A stretch of 27,626 bases of DNA from an uncultured Collinsella sp. (GCA_902464175.1 CABQHZ010000015.1:1-27626); one strand, 5' to 3'. Shown: positions 13,648 to 22,840, numbered from the stretch's first letter. Notes: generated from the letters alone by a model not told the origin. A program made the numbers and translations.

Positions 13648-15372
13648 TCACATTGCGCGATACTGACCGATCGCTCGGTATTTTTCATAGCGAAGATTGG
13701 TGAGCTCATCGGCATCGAGCGCACCCAGCTTGTCGAAAGCCGCGAACGCTGCGGACATCACGGCGTCGGCGATCTCCTCGTGCGACAACCCTTCGTCTTT
13801 AACGATGCCATCGATAATGCCCAGCGATAGCAGGTCGGGGGCCGTGAGCTTCAACGCCTCAGCGGCCTCCTCTGCGCGATCGGTGTCCTTCCACAGGATC
13901 GATGCGCAGGCCTCGGGGCTTACCACCGAATAGGCAGAGCTCGAGAGCATAAGAATGCGGTCGGCAACAGACAGCGCCAGCGCGCCGCCGGAGCCGCCCT
14001 CCCCCGTCACCACGGATACGACCGGCGTCTTAAGACCGCTCATCTCCATGAGGTTTTGGGCGATCGCCTCGCCCTGGCCGCGCTCCTCGGCACCAATGCC
14101 GCAAAACGCGCCCGAGGTATCAACCAGACACAGCACCGGACGACCAAACTTTTCGGCTTGACGCATCAGACGCCGTGCTTTGCGGTAGCCCTCGGGATGC
14201 GCCATACCAAAGTTGCGGTGCATGCGCTCCTTGGTCGTGGTGCCGCGCTCGATGGCGATAACCGTCACGGGGCGTCCGTCTTTCCAGCCAATACCACCCA
14301 CCACGGCGGCATCGTCGCCAAAATAACGGTCGCCATGCAGCTCCACAAATCCATCCAGGCCCAGCGAGATCATCTCACCCGCCGTGGCGCGATCTGCCGA
14401 GCGGGTCTGCTTGACAATCTCGAGCGCGGTTTTTGGTGCCGTCGAGCGCTTAAACAAGTGTCCCAGCTTTTTGCCGCGGCGACCCGCATGCACGATCTCA
14501 TGCGGTGCCCCCAGGCCGGGCGCGTGCCCTTCGTGCAGCGCCAGCAGCTCGCCTACCGTGAGCGCAATCTCGCCACGCGGAACAACGGAATCGCAAAAGC
14601 CGTGCTCCAGCAAAAACTCGGAGCGCTGGAATCCCTTGGGCAGGCGCTTGTGCATGTTCTGCTCGATCACGCGCGGACCGGCAAATGCCGTCAGGGCATC
14701 GGGCTCGGCCAGGATAATGTCGCCCTCCATGGCAAAGCTCGCGGTTACGCCTCCGGTCGTGGGGTCGGTGAGTACCGTGATATACAGGCCGCCCGCCTCA
14801 CCGTGGCGCCTAACCGCCGCAGAAATCTTGGCCATCTGCATAAGCGATGTCACGCCCTCTTGCATGCGCGCACCGCCCGAAACGGTAAAGCCGACAACCG
14901 GCAATCCCATCTCGGTCGCACGCTCAAATGTGCGACAGATCTTCTCGCCCACCACGGAACCCATCGAGCCCATCATAAAGTTGGCATCCATAAAGAAGAG
15001 TGCCGTATCGCAGCCGCGGATTTTGCCCCTGCCGCACACAACGGCATCTCGCTCGCCCGAACGCTCGCCCGCGCTCTTGAGCTTGTCGGCATAGCCGGGA
15101 AACGAGAGGAAGTCCTCCGACGCCAGACTGGCATCCCATTCCTCAAACGTGCCCTCGTCAACCGTCATGCGCATGCGCGCGCGACCGCTCACGCGAAAGT
15201 GTTTGCCGCAACGAGGGCAGACCTCGAGGTTGTCGTGCAGGCGTGCCTCATCGATCACACGGCGGCACTCCGGGCACTTGATAAACACGTGGCGCGCGGG
15301 AAACTCGGCGCACGACTCGGTTATCGGTCCCTCAAGGACATTGACCGTCTTCGCTTTTCTATTCATCAGCAT
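13648..15372 (-). CDS. accDA: Fused acetyl-CoA carboxylase carboxyltransferase beta-alpha (AccD-AccA)
   Basis: This 574-residue protein carries both carboxyltransferase subunits, which move CO2 from carboxybiotin on AccB to acetyl-CoA to make malonyl-CoA. Residues 1 to about 285 are AccD-like. They include the zinc ribbon C33-x2-C36-x15-C52-x2-C55 (KCPECRR, VCPRCGK) and MGSMGSVVGEK, TVSGGARMQEG and LTDPTTGGVTAS. From about residue 290 the sequence is AccA-like: DRATAGEMISLGLDGFVELH, GDRYFGDDAAVVGGIG, TSGAFCGIGAEERGQGEAIA and VTGEGGSGGALAL. No stop or frameshift lies between the halves. In most bacteria these are separate genes. The start overlaps the accC end by 14 bp. An ATG two codons later is also possible. 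Confidence 0.95.
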   Translation of the reverse strand: MLMNRKAKTVNVLEGPITESCAEFPARHVFIKCPECRRVIDEARLHDNLEVCPRCGKHFRVSGRARMRMTVDEGTFEEWDASLASEDFLSFPGYADKLKSAGERSGERDAVVCGRGKIRGCDTALFFMDANFMMGSMGSVVGEKICRTFERATEMGLPVVGFTVSGGARMQEGVTSLMQMAKISAAVRRHGEAGGLYITVLTDPTTGGVTASFAMEGDIILAEPDALTAFAGPRVIEQNMHKRLPKGFQRSEFLLEHGFCDSVVPRGEIALTVGELLALHEGHAPGLGAPHEIVHAGRRGKKLGHLFKRSTAPKTALEIVKQTRSADRATAGEMISLGLDGFVELHGDRYFGDDAAVVGGIGWKDGRPVTVIAIERGTTTKERMHRNFGMAHPEGYRKARRLMRQAEKFGRPVLCLVDTSGAFCGIGAEERGQGEAIAQNLMEMSGLKTPVVSVVTGEGGSGGALALSVADRILMLSSSAYSVVSPEACASILWKDTDRAEEAAEALKLTAPDLLSLGIIDGIVKDEGLSHEEIADAVMSAAFAAFDKLGALDADELTNLRYEKYRAIGQYRAM

Positions 15373-16702
15373 AGAGATGCCCCATCAGATCGGTGTGGTA
15401 CATGCCCGACAAGAACTCGCCGTTTGCCAGCACGTCGAGCTGAAGCTCGCTGTTTTCGCTCACGCCCTCAATCACGAGCTCGCCCAGGGCCGAGCGCATC
15501 TTGCGAATGGCGCCGTCACGCGTGGGCGCACACACGATGAGCTTGCCGAGCATGGAGTCGTAGTACGGCGGAACGTTCGCTCCGGTAAACATGGCGGAAT
15601 CCCAGCGCACGCGCGGACCACCCGGCACACGCAACGCGGTGACCGTTCCACATGACGGTAGAAAGTCCGGCGTTTCGGCATTGATGCGGCACTCCATGGC
15701 GTGGTTGCGGACCGGTACGTCCTCCTGCTCAAAGGGCAGAGGCTGGCCGGCAGCCACGCGCAGCTGCCACTTAACCAGGTCGGTATCGGTCACAAACTCC
15801 GTAACCGGATGCTCCACCTGCAAGCGCGTGTTCATTTCCATAAAGTAGAAATTGCCGTCATCTGAGTACAAAAACTCGATGGTGCCAGCGCCCTCATAGC
15901 CAACGGCACGAGCCAGGTCGCGCGCGGCCTTGTGCATGCGCGCGCGAATATCATCGCGTCCGTCGAGGCACGGCGCGGGGCTCTCCTCGATCAGCTTTTG
16001 GTTGCGGCGCTGCACCGAGCACTCGCGCTCGCCGAGCGAAAACACATGGCCCTGCTTATCGGCCATAATCTGTACCTCAACGTGATGCGCCGGCGCAACG
16101 AACTTCTCCATGTAGCACTCGCCGTCGCCAAAAACGGCCTCACCCTCGGCACGCGCCTCGATGAACGCCTTTGCCGCATCTTCCACGCGCTCGACCTTGC
16201 GAATACCGCGACCGCCGCCGCCCGCGCGCGCCTTAATAAGCACGGGGCAGCCGATGCGCTCGGCCTCGGCCGTTGCTTCCTCGGGGCTTTTGAGCAAATC
16301 GCAGCCCGGCACGATGGGCACGCCCGCAGCAGCGGCCGTTCGGCGTGCGGCGTCCTTGTCGCCCATGCTGTCGATCACCTCGGCCGAAGGACCGACAAAC
16401 GCCAGACCGAACTTGTCGCAGTCGCGCACGAAGCTCGCCTTCTCGGAAAAGAAGCCATAGCCGGGATGAATTGCCTTAGCTCCCGACTTTACGGCACAGG
16501 TGAGCACGGCATCGTCGTTGAGGTAGCTCTCGGCAAGACGCGGGCCGCCGATGCAATACGCCTCGTCGGCAAGCTGCACGTGTAGCGCGTCCGCATCGGC
16601 CGTGGAATAAACGGCGACGGTCTTGATGCCCATATCGCGGCACGCGCGGATAACACGGACCGCGACTTCGCCGCGGTTGGCGATGAGCACTTTGTCGAAC
16701 AT
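15359..16702 (-). CDS. accC: Acetyl-CoA carboxylase, biotin carboxylase subunit
   Basis: This enzyme carboxylates the biotin on AccB using ATP and bicarbonate. The 447-residue length is normal for AccC. The sequence runs MFDKVLIANRGEVAVRVIRA, then HPGYGFFSE, the ATP-grasp loop GGGGRGIRKV, and MEMNTRLQVEHPVTE near residue 290 with active-site residues. A longer reading frame to 16813 exists, but ATG 16702 matches the family start and has AAGGAAGG 4 nt upstream. The gene follows fabZ after 10 bp and overlaps accDA. Confidence 0.97.
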   Translation of the reverse strand: MFDKVLIANRGEVAVRVIRACRDMGIKTVAVYSTADADALHVQLADEAYCIGGPRLAESYLNDDAVLTCAVKSGAKAIHPGYGFFSEKASFVRDCDKFGLAFVGPSAEVIDSMGDKDAARRTAAAAGVPIVPGCDLLKSPEEATAEAERIGCPVLIKARAGGGGRGIRKVERVEDAAKAFIEARAEGEAVFGDGECYMEKFVAPAHHVEVQIMADKQGHVFSLGERECSVQRRNQKLIEESPAPCLDGRDDIRARMHKAARDLARAVGYEGAGTIEFLYSDDGNFYFMEMNTRLQVEHPVTEFVTDTDLVKWQLRVAAGQPLPFEQEDVPVRNHAMECRINAETPDFLPSCGTVTALRVPGGPRVRWDSAMFTGANVPPYYDSMLGKLIVCAPTRDGAIRKMRSALGELVIEGVSENSELQLDVLANGEFLSGMYHTDLMGHLYADE

Positions 16703-16712
16703 GGAGCCTTCC

Positions 16713-17135
16713 TTAACTTTCGTGCATGAGTGCAAAAGACATATCGGCGCGGCAGCAAACCTCACCGTTGACGCTCGCAGTACCCGTCGCAAAGCGGAAC
16801 GGCCCGCGCGCACGCGTGATGGAGCACACTAGATCCACCGTGTCGCCCGGGCGCACCGGACGCTTAAAGCGCACCTTGTCCAGACTCGTGTAGAACGGCG
16901 TCGCGCCGCGCGCCTCCTCATCGCCCATCAGCAGCACGCAGCAGTTCTGGGCGAGCATCTCGCACTGAATCACGCCGGGAACGACCGGGTTTCCCGGAAA
17001 ATGTCCCTGCAAAAAGTACTCGTCGCCTGTAATCGTGATCTTGCCGTGGGCCTCGTCGCCCACCAGCTCGGCTTCGTCGAGCAAAAGCATCGGCTCGCGA
17101 TGCGGTAACAGCTTCTTGAGCTCTTCTTTGTTCAT
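16713..17135 (-). CDS. fabZ: 3-hydroxyacyl-ACP dehydratase
   Basis: This hot-dog-fold dehydratase removes water from 3-hydroxyacyl-ACP in each elongation round. The 140-residue length is typical. LLPHREPMLLLD is at residues 9-20. The catalytic motif GHFPGNPVVPGV with His45 is followed by Glu59 in QCEMLAQ, with the usual 14-residue spacing. FKRPVRPGD is in the second half. The ATG at 17135 has AGGTGAT upstream and is preferred to GTG 17144. It lies between accB and accC, as in the streptococcal FAS II cluster. No FabA or FabM is seen in this operon, so the route to unsaturated fatty acids is not evident here. Confidence 0.95.
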   Translation of the reverse strand: MNKEELKKLLPHREPMLLLDEAELVGDEAHGKITITGDEYFLQGHFPGNPVVPGVIQCEMLAQNCCVLLMGDEEARGATPFYTSLDKVRFKRPVRPGDTVDLVCSITRARGPFRFATGTASVNGEVCCRADMSFALMHES

Positions 17136-17144
17136 GGATATCAC

Positions 17145-17618
17145 CTATCCGATCCTCATGAGGCAGCTGCCAAACTCCACGAGGTCGCCGTCGGCCACGC
17201 AGATCTCGAGCACCTCACCGTCTGCCTCGGCCGTCACCTCGTTGAGAACCTTCATGGCCTCGATGATGCAGAGGGTCTCGCCGGCCTTGACCTTGGAACC
17301 CATACGCACAAACGGCTCGTCGCCCGGCGCCGGCGCAGCGTAGAAGACGCCGACCATGGGAGCCGTGACCTCGACGCCCTGGGGCTCCGGTGCGGCAGTG
17401 GGCGCTTGCGCGGCGGGCTCCGGTGCGGCAGGTGCAGTTGCGGGAGCAGCAACCGGAGCAGCCATGGCGCTTGGCATGGGCATGGGCATGGCAACCGGCT
17501 GCGCGGCACTCGCGCGCTCAAGTTCGACCGCGGTGCCATCGGGCTCCTCCACGCGCACGCGCGTGAGGCCGCGGTCTTCCATAACATCGGCTATCTCGGC
17601 AAGTCTTTTGGAATCCAT
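17145..17618 (-). CDS. accB: Biotin carboxyl carrier protein of acetyl-CoA carboxylase
   Basis: This 157-residue carrier has a helical amino terminus (to about residue 35), a flexible Ala/Pro/Met linker (about residues 38-80) and the biotinyl domain. The motif EAMKVLNEV places the biotinylated Lys at residue 123. It would be modified by the BirA encoded at 23000-23776. AAGGAG lies 7 nt upstream of the ATG, overlapping the fabF stop codon, so the two genes are tightly coupled. Confidence 0.96.
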   Translation of the reverse strand: MDSKRLAEIADVMEDRGLTRVRVEEPDGTAVELERASAAQPVAMPMPMPSAMAAPVAAPATAPAAPEPAAQAPTAAPEPQGVEVTAPMVGVFYAAPAPGDEPFVRMGSKVKAGETLCIIEAMKVLNEVTAEADGEVLEICVADGDLVEFGSCLMRIG

Positions 17619-17621
17619 GCT

Positions 17622-18869
17622 CTAGCTCCTTGTATATTTGCGCAGCGCGATGGCGGCGTTGTGGCCGCCAAAGCCCAGGTTGGTCGAAAGCGCCCAGGTA
17701 AGGTCGGCGCGAACCGCGCGATTGGGCGTGTAATCGAGATCGCAGGCGGGATCGGGCGTGCTGTAGTTAATAGTCGGGGGCACCACGCCCTGCTCGAGCG
17801 CCATGGCACAGGCCATGACCTCGATGGCACCCGTAGCACCGATCATGTGGCCGGTCATCGACTTGGTTGACGAGACGTGCGCGGCGCGCGCCGCGTCCTC
17901 GCCGAGCGCACGCTTGATGCCCGCCGTCTCGGACGAATCGTTGAGTTTAGTCGAGGTGCCGTGGGCGTTGATGTAGAGGCCCTCGGAAGGCTTGACGTCG
18001 CCCTCGGCCACCGCCAGCGATATCGCACGGGCAATGCCGGCGGCATCGGGGTCGGGGCTCGTGATGTGATAGGCATCATCGGTGTTGCCGTAGCCCACGA
18101 CCTCGGCATAAATGTGCGCGCCGCGCGCCTGCGCATGCTCCATGCTCTCGAGTACGAGCACGCAGGCGCCCTCGCCCATCACAAAGCCGTCGCGATTCGC
18201 ATCGAACGGACGGCATGCCGTCGACGGGTCAGGATTAGTGGTGAGTGCACGGCAGGACGTAAAGCCCGCAACGGCATCGGGGATGATGGCCGCCTCGGCA
18301 CCGCCGGCGAGAATCGCATCAGCATAGCCGTGTTTGATGGCGCGGAACGCCTCGCCCACGGCATGGGCCGAGGTCGCGCACGCGGTCACCACGGGCAGGG
18401 TCGGGCCTTTTGCCTTGTGGCGAATCGCGATATTGCCCGAAGCCATATTGGGGATCATCATCGCAATCATGTAAGGCGATGCGCGGCGGGGCCCACGATC
18501 GGCGATCGTGTGGACGTTGTCGACAAGTGTCTGCATGCCGCCCACGCCTGAACCCACGTAGACGCCCAGGCGCTCACGATCGATGGCGCCTTCGATATCA
18601 AAGCCCGCATCGTGCATGGCCTCGTCCGACGCCGCCAGTGCAAACTGAACGCAGGGGTCCAGGTGCTTGGCATCGTGCTTGCCAAAGTAGTCGTTGCCGT
18701 CAAAGCCCTTGACCTCGGCCGCCACCTTGACGGCAAACGCATCCGTATCGAAGTGCGTAATCGGGCCGATGCCACAGGTCCCGGCGCACATGGCCGCCCA
18801 GGTGGCAAGCGCGGTGTTGCCGAGCGGCGACACGGCACCGATGCCGGTGATTGCAACTCTCTGTTCCAT
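17622..18869 (-). CDS. fabF: 3-oxoacyl-ACP synthase II (KAS II)
   Basis: This condensing enzyme elongates acyl-ACP with malonyl-ACP. The 415-residue protein starts MEQRVAITGIGAVSPLG. It has the nucleophile Cys164 in TACATSAHA and the two catalytic histidines in NAHGTSTKLND and STKSMTGHMIGATGA, the Cys-His-His triad of KAS I/II. The LSTNLGFGGHNAAI ending is typical. ATG 18869 has GGAG 6 nt upstream. An ATG one codon earlier and a TTG at 18887 are less well placed. Confidence 0.96.
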   Translation of the reverse strand: MEQRVAITGIGAVSPLGNTALATWAAMCAGTCGIGPITHFDTDAFAVKVAAEVKGFDGNDYFGKHDAKHLDPCVQFALAASDEAMHDAGFDIEGAIDRERLGVYVGSGVGGMQTLVDNVHTIADRGPRRASPYMIAMMIPNMASGNIAIRHKAKGPTLPVVTACATSAHAVGEAFRAIKHGYADAILAGGAEAAIIPDAVAGFTSCRALTTNPDPSTACRPFDANRDGFVMGEGACVLVLESMEHAQARGAHIYAEVVGYGNTDDAYHITSPDPDAAGIARAISLAVAEGDVKPSEGLYINAHGTSTKLNDSSETAGIKRALGEDAARAAHVSSTKSMTGHMIGATGAIEVMACAMALEQGVVPPTINYSTPDPACDLDYTPNRAVRADLTWALSTNLGFGGHNAAIALRKYTRS

Positions 18870-18908
18870 CATGCTCTCCTCATCCAAGCCATTCTTCGGC
18901 CCTGGTTT

Positions 18909-19682
18909 CTACATCGCCATTCCGCCGTCGACGCGCACGACCTCACCCGTAATGTAGGTAGCCGCATCACTCGCCAAAAAGCGCACCACGCCGGCCACTT
19001 CTTCGGGGCGCGCCATGCGCTTAAGGGGAATCTGCTCCTCGGTTGCCACACGCACCTTCTCCGAGAGCTTTGCCGTCATATCTGTCTCGACAAACCCGGG
19101 AGCGACCGCATTAACCCTCACGCCACGGGGCGCAAGCTCGCGCGCCACCGCCTTGGTAAGCCCTATCACGCCCGCCTTAGAGGCAGCGTAGTTGGCTTGC
19201 CCAGCATTGCCCATCAGGCCCACGACCGAGCTCATGTTGATGACGCAACCGCCGCGCTGGCGCATAAAGGTCTTGGTGAGCGCGCGCGTCATATTGAACG
19301 TGCCCTTGAGATTGACATCGAGCACGCGGTCGAAGGTATCGTCGCCCATGCGCATGAGCAGGCCATCGCGGGTGATGCCGGCGTTGTTGACAAGCGCCCA
19401 AATGAAGCCAAAGTCGTTGAGGACCGTCCCCACGCACGCGTTGACGGCATCGGGGTCGGCCACGTCACATTGATATGCGCGCGCCGTGGCGCCAGCCGCC
19501 TCACAGGCTTCGCATGTCTCGCGCGCCGCATCGACGCTGCCGGCATAGACGACGGCGATATCGTAGCCATCCTCCGCCAGGCCAACCGCACAAGCGCGGC
19601 CGATACCACGCGAGCCGCCCGTGACCAGCGCCACGCGACGCGAGTCGTTGCGCTCGAGCGCGCCGTTGTTCAAGTTGCCCAT
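18909..19682 (-). CDS. fabG: 3-oxoacyl-ACP reductase
   Basis: This 257-residue short-chain dehydrogenase reduces 3-oxoacyl-ACP with NADPH. The dinucleotide-binding motif TGGSRGIG is at residues 21-28, NNAG at 99-102, and the catalytic Ser152, Tyr165 and Lys169 lie in MSSVVG and NYAASKAG. About 14 extra residues precede the fold at the amino terminus. The ATG has AAGGA upstream (minus strand) and the next start candidates are too far in. It follows fabD after 30 bp. Confidence 0.96.
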   Translation of the reverse strand: MGNLNNGALERNDSRRVALVTGGSRGIGRACAVGLAEDGYDIAVVYAGSVDAARETCEACEAAGATARAYQCDVADPDAVNACVGTVLNDFGFIWALVNNAGITRDGLLMRMGDDTFDRVLDVNLKGTFNMTRALTKTFMRQRGGCVINMSSVVGLMGNAGQANYAASKAGVIGLTKAVARELAPRGVRVNAVAPGFVETDMTAKLSEKVRVATEEQIPLKRMARPEEVAGVVRFLASDAATYITGEVVRVDGGMAM

Positions 19683-19712
19683 GTCATTCCTTTCGGGTTA
19701 CAGTCCTGTGGG

Positions 19713-20639
19713 CTATGCGAGCTCGTCGGCAATAGCTGCGACCTGTTCGGCCGTTTCGCACGAATACACGCGGACGTCGCTCAACGTACGCTTGACCAGG
19801 CCCGACAGCGTTTTGCCGGGGCCGACCTCAATAAACGTGTCGATGCCTTGATCCCGCAGAGCATGCAGCGTGTCGACCCAGCGCACGGCATGGCTCACCT
19901 GGTTGGCCAGCACGTCCGATGCCGCCTGCGGGTCGGCCGGATAGGGAGCCGCCGTCATATTTGCCATAACAGGAATGAGCAGCGGGGACGGCGCGTGACC
20001 GGCCTCGATATATGCCGCAAGATCACAGGCCGCCTCTGCCATATAGGGGCTATGGAATGCACCCGACACCGCGACCTTCATGGCGCGACCGCCAGCCTCT
20101 TTTACCAGGACGGCGAGGGCCTGCAACGCATCGGGCGCTCCGGCAACAACCGTCTGCTGCGGACTGTTGTAGTTGACCGGCCAGCAGTCCTCGCCGGCCT
20201 GTTTTGCCAGGTTCTCGACTTGCGCCGCATCGAGCTTAATGACGGCGCGCATGCCGCCGGGGTGACGCTTTGCCGCCGCGGCCATCAATGCCGCGCGCTC
20301 GCACACAAGCTCAAAACCCGCTCGTGTATCGAATGCCCCCGCAAAGGTGAGTGCGGCGACCTCGCCCAGCGAGAATCCTGCACAAGCGGCAGGCACCACG
20401 CCGCGCTCGCGCAGGGCGGCGGCGACGGCCAGGTCGTGCACGAACACGCAAGGCTGCGTGTTCTCGGTCTGTGAGAGCTCCTCCTTCGAGGCGCTCCGGC
20501 ACTGCTCGCTGGTCCCTGGGCGCACCTCGTCGGCAATCGCAAACACCTCGGCAGCCACCGGCGATGCCTCGATCAGGTCGACGCCCATCGCGGGATGCTG
20601 GGCACCCTGGCCGGCAAACAAAAACGCTACGCTACCCAT
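19713..20639 (-). CDS. fabD: Malonyl-CoA:ACP transacylase
   Basis: This enzyme loads malonate onto ACP. The 308-residue protein begins MGSVAFLFAGQGAQHPAMG. The nucleophile Ser90 lies in GFSLGE, with Phe in place of the His of the common GHSLG motif. The catalytic His is in SGAFHSPYM, and FIEVGPGKTLSGL is near the end. The start overlaps the fabK end by 13 bp, implying coupled translation. Confidence 0.96.
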   Translation of the reverse strand: MGSVAFLFAGQGAQHPAMGVDLIEASPVAAEVFAIADEVRPGTSEQCRSASKEELSQTENTQPCVFVHDLAVAAALRERGVVPAACAGFSLGEVAALTFAGAFDTRAGFELVCERAALMAAAAKRHPGGMRAVIKLDAAQVENLAKQAGEDCWPVNYNSPQQTVVAGAPDALQALAVLVKEAGGRAMKVAVSGAFHSPYMAEAACDLAAYIEAGHAPSPLLIPVMANMTAAPYPADPQAASDVLANQVSHAVRWVDTLHALRDQGIDTFIEVGPGKTLSGLVKRTLSDVRVYSCETAEQVAAIADELA

Positions 20640-21571
20640 GCGGACGCACCCTTCAAGACGCGCTCGGCGCCTTCGACCAGATCGTCAACAATCTCGCGCG
20701 CGCTTTGGCGCTCGTTGACCATACCGGCAATCTGTCCGCACAGATACGAGCCCTCTTCGTAATTGCCGTCCTTGGCGGCCTTACGAAGCGCACCCGTACC
20801 CATGGCCCCGAGCTCCTCGGGGCTTGCGCCTGCCGCCTCGTTCTTGGCATACGCGTTGGTGAAGGGGCTCTTGAGGGCGCGAACCGGATGTCCCGTCGAG
20901 CGACCAGTCGCACGCGTCGACGTGTCGCCCGCCTTGAGCACCAGCTCTTTGTACTGCTCGGATACGGTGCACTCGTTTGCAACCAAAAAGCGCGTGCCCA
21001 CCTGGACGCCAGCGGCGCCCAGCATAAAGGAGGCTGCCACGCCGCGACCATCGGCGATGCCGCCTGCCGCCACAACGGGGATATCGACCGCATCGACCAC
21101 CTGCGGAACGAGCGCCATCGTCGAGGTCTCGCCAATATGGCCGCCTGATTCGGTACCCTCGGCAACCACCGCGGTGGCTCCGCGGCGTGCCACGAGACGC
21201 GCCAGCGCCACCGAGGCAACGACCGGGATGACCTTGATGCCCGCTTCGTTCCACGCCTTCATGTACTTGGTGGGATTGCCGGCGCCGGTCACCACAACGG
21301 GCACCCGCTCATCAATCACCACTTGTGCGACCTCGTCGACAAACGGGCTCATGAGCATAACGTTGACGCCAAAGGGCTTATCCGTCTTGGCGCGCAACTC
21401 GTGGATCTGGTCGCGCAGCCAGTTGGCATCGGCATTCATGGCCGCGATAATGCCTAAGCCGCCCGCCTCGGACACGGCCGATGCCAGCGAGGCGTCGGCA
21501 ATCCAGGCCATGCCGCCCTGGAACACAGGCTTTTCGATGCCGAGCAGATCGCAGAGAGGAGACTTGAGCAT
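20627..21571 (-). CDS. fabK: Enoyl-ACP reductase II (FMN-dependent, FabK type)
   Basis: FabK performs the last reduction of each fatty-acid cycle with NAD(P)H and FMN. The 314-residue TIM-barrel protein closely follows the streptococcal FabK pattern: VFQGGMAWIADASLASAVSE, AGGLGIIAAMN, KPFGVNVMLMSPFVDEV, VVTGAGNPTKYM, AEGTESGGHIGETSTM and AAGGIADGRGVAASFMLGA. No FabI or FabL appears in the window. FabK enzymes are known to be insensitive to triclosan. ATG 21571 has GGAG 8 nt upstream. A GTG one codon earlier overlaps the acpP stop codon. Confidence 0.96.
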   Translation of the reverse strand: MLKSPLCDLLGIEKPVFQGGMAWIADASLASAVSEAGGLGIIAAMNADANWLRDQIHELRAKTDKPFGVNVMLMSPFVDEVAQVVIDERVPVVVTGAGNPTKYMKAWNEAGIKVIPVVASVALARLVARRGATAVVAEGTESGGHIGETSTMALVPQVVDAVDIPVVAAGGIADGRGVAASFMLGAAGVQVGTRFLVANECTVSEQYKELVLKAGDTSTRATGRSTGHPVRALKSPFTNAYAKNEAAGASPEELGAMGTGALRKAAKDGNYEEGSYLCGQIAGMVNERQSAREIVDDLVEGAERVLKGASAWVA

Positions 21572-21573
21572 CA

Positions 21574-21810
21574 CTACTTCTCCAATGCCGCCTCGACCGT
21601 ATCGACGAACTCGCCGACCGTCTTGGGGTTCTCCTCGGTATCGAGCTCAATGCCAAACTCGTCCTCGACGGCAACGAGGATCTCGACGGTACCCAGGCTG
21701 TCGAGGCCAATCTCCTCGAGCGTGGACTCGGGCTTCATCTCGACATCGTCAAGGCCGGCGGTCTCGCGGATAACGTCGCAAACGCGCTCGAAGGTCTTCT
21801 GATCTGCCAT
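21574..21810 (-). CDS. acpP: Acyl carrier protein
   Basis: This small acidic 78-residue carrier of growing acyl chains has GLDSLGTVE with Ser38 as the predicted phosphopantetheine attachment site. It starts MADQKTFERV at ATG 21810 with AAAGGAG upstream. The longer frame to 21849 would add 13 basic residues unlike any ACP. It lies directly between fabH and fabK. Confidence 0.97.
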   Translation of the reverse strand: MADQKTFERVCDVIRETAGLDDVEMKPESTLEEIGLDSLGTVEILVAVEDEFGIELDTEENPKTVGEFVDTVEAALEK

Positions 21811-21862
21811 GGTAGTTCTCCTTTGTTTGTGCCCCAGGGGCGTTTTCATTTCCTATGTGCAA

Positions 21863-22822
21863 CTACTTCCAGCGAAGTAGATAGCCACCTACATCCAAGC
21901 CAGCGCCAAATCCGACCAAGGCGATGGTGTCGCCCGCGTGCAGCGCGCCGGTATTTGCCAGTCGATCGAGAGCAAGCGGAATGCAGGCGCTCGAGATGTT
22001 GCCGGTTTCACGCAACGTTCGGACCACACGGTCATCCGGCACACCTAAGCGCTTGACCGCCTGGCTCAAGATTCGTTCGTTAGCCTGATGGAATACAAAG
22101 TGGTCGATGTCCTCGACCGCGATGCTCGCGTCGCAGACGAGCTTGTTGACCGTGTCGCAGATGGCATTGACGCCAAACTTGAATACGCGACGGCCGTTCA
22201 TGGAAAGCACGCTCTCGCGGTCCGTGGAAGCCTTGAACGGCGAGGTGCCGGCCAGCCCCGGTACGCGCAGCGTCTCGACATCGGGTGCGGTCGAAAGCTC
22301 AACGGCAAGGGGATTCTCTCCCCCGGCCTCAATGACCGCAGCGCCCGCGCCGTCACCAAAGAGCACGCACGTCGCACGGTCAGTCCAGTCGAGCGCACGC
22401 GTCATCTGCTCGGCGGCGACGACAAGTACGCGTTTGGCGCGACCGCGGGCGATATGGCCCTCGGCGACATCGAGCGCAAATACAAAGCCGGCGCAGGCAG
22501 CCGAGACGTCGAAGGCAGGACATGTGGCGCCCAGGCGCTCGGCAACGGCGCACGCTTCGGCGGGAACGAGATGGTCGCCCGTCGTCGTCGAGCAGACGAT
22601 AAGATCCAGCTGGCTCGCGTCGATTCCGGACGTCTGGAGCGCTCGCTCGCTCGCTGCAACGGCAAGGTCGTCGAGCGACTCGTTGGTGCAGACATGGCGG
22701 CTCTTAATACCCGTGCGGGTAAAAATCCACTCATCCGAGGTGTCCAGAAACTCGGACAGCTCGTCGTTGGAAACGCTGCGCTCGGGAAGCGCCGAGCCCG
22801 TTCCCAGTATCGTGAAACCCAT
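21863..22822 (-). CDS. fabH: 3-oxoacyl-ACP synthase III (KAS III)
   Basis: FabH starts fatty-acid synthesis by condensing acyl-CoA with malonyl-ACP. The 319-residue length is typical. The nucleophile is Cys110 in SAACAGF, the second catalytic residue is the His of FHQANERI, and the Asn is in TGNISSACIP. DEWIFTRTGI and FGDGAGAAV are family motifs. ATG 22822 has a near-perfect AAAGGAGG 6 nt upstream, against a frame extending to 22879 without such a site. It is the first gene of the operon, preceded by two palindromic repeats. Confidence 0.97.
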   Translation of the reverse strand: MGFTILGTGSALPERSVSNDELSEFLDTSDEWIFTRTGIKSRHVCTNESLDDLAVAASERALQTSGIDASQLDLIVCSTTTGDHLVPAEACAVAERLGATCPAFDVSAACAGFVFALDVAEGHIARGRAKRVLVVAAEQMTRALDWTDRATCVLFGDGAGAAVIEAGGENPLAVELSTAPDVETLRVPGLAGTSPFKASTDRESVLSMNGRRVFKFGVNAICDTVNKLVCDASIAVEDIDHFVFHQANERILSQAVKRLGVPDDRVVRTLRETGNISSACIPLALDRLANTGALHAGDTIALVGFGAGLDVGGYLLRWK

Positions 22823-22840
22823 CACTAACCTCCTTTGAGT

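Noticed and set aside
18612..20474. A 620-codon plus-strand frame across fabF, fabG and fabD
   Set aside because: It lies opposite three well-supported genes and has no coherent protein family. It is a shadow of their codon bias.
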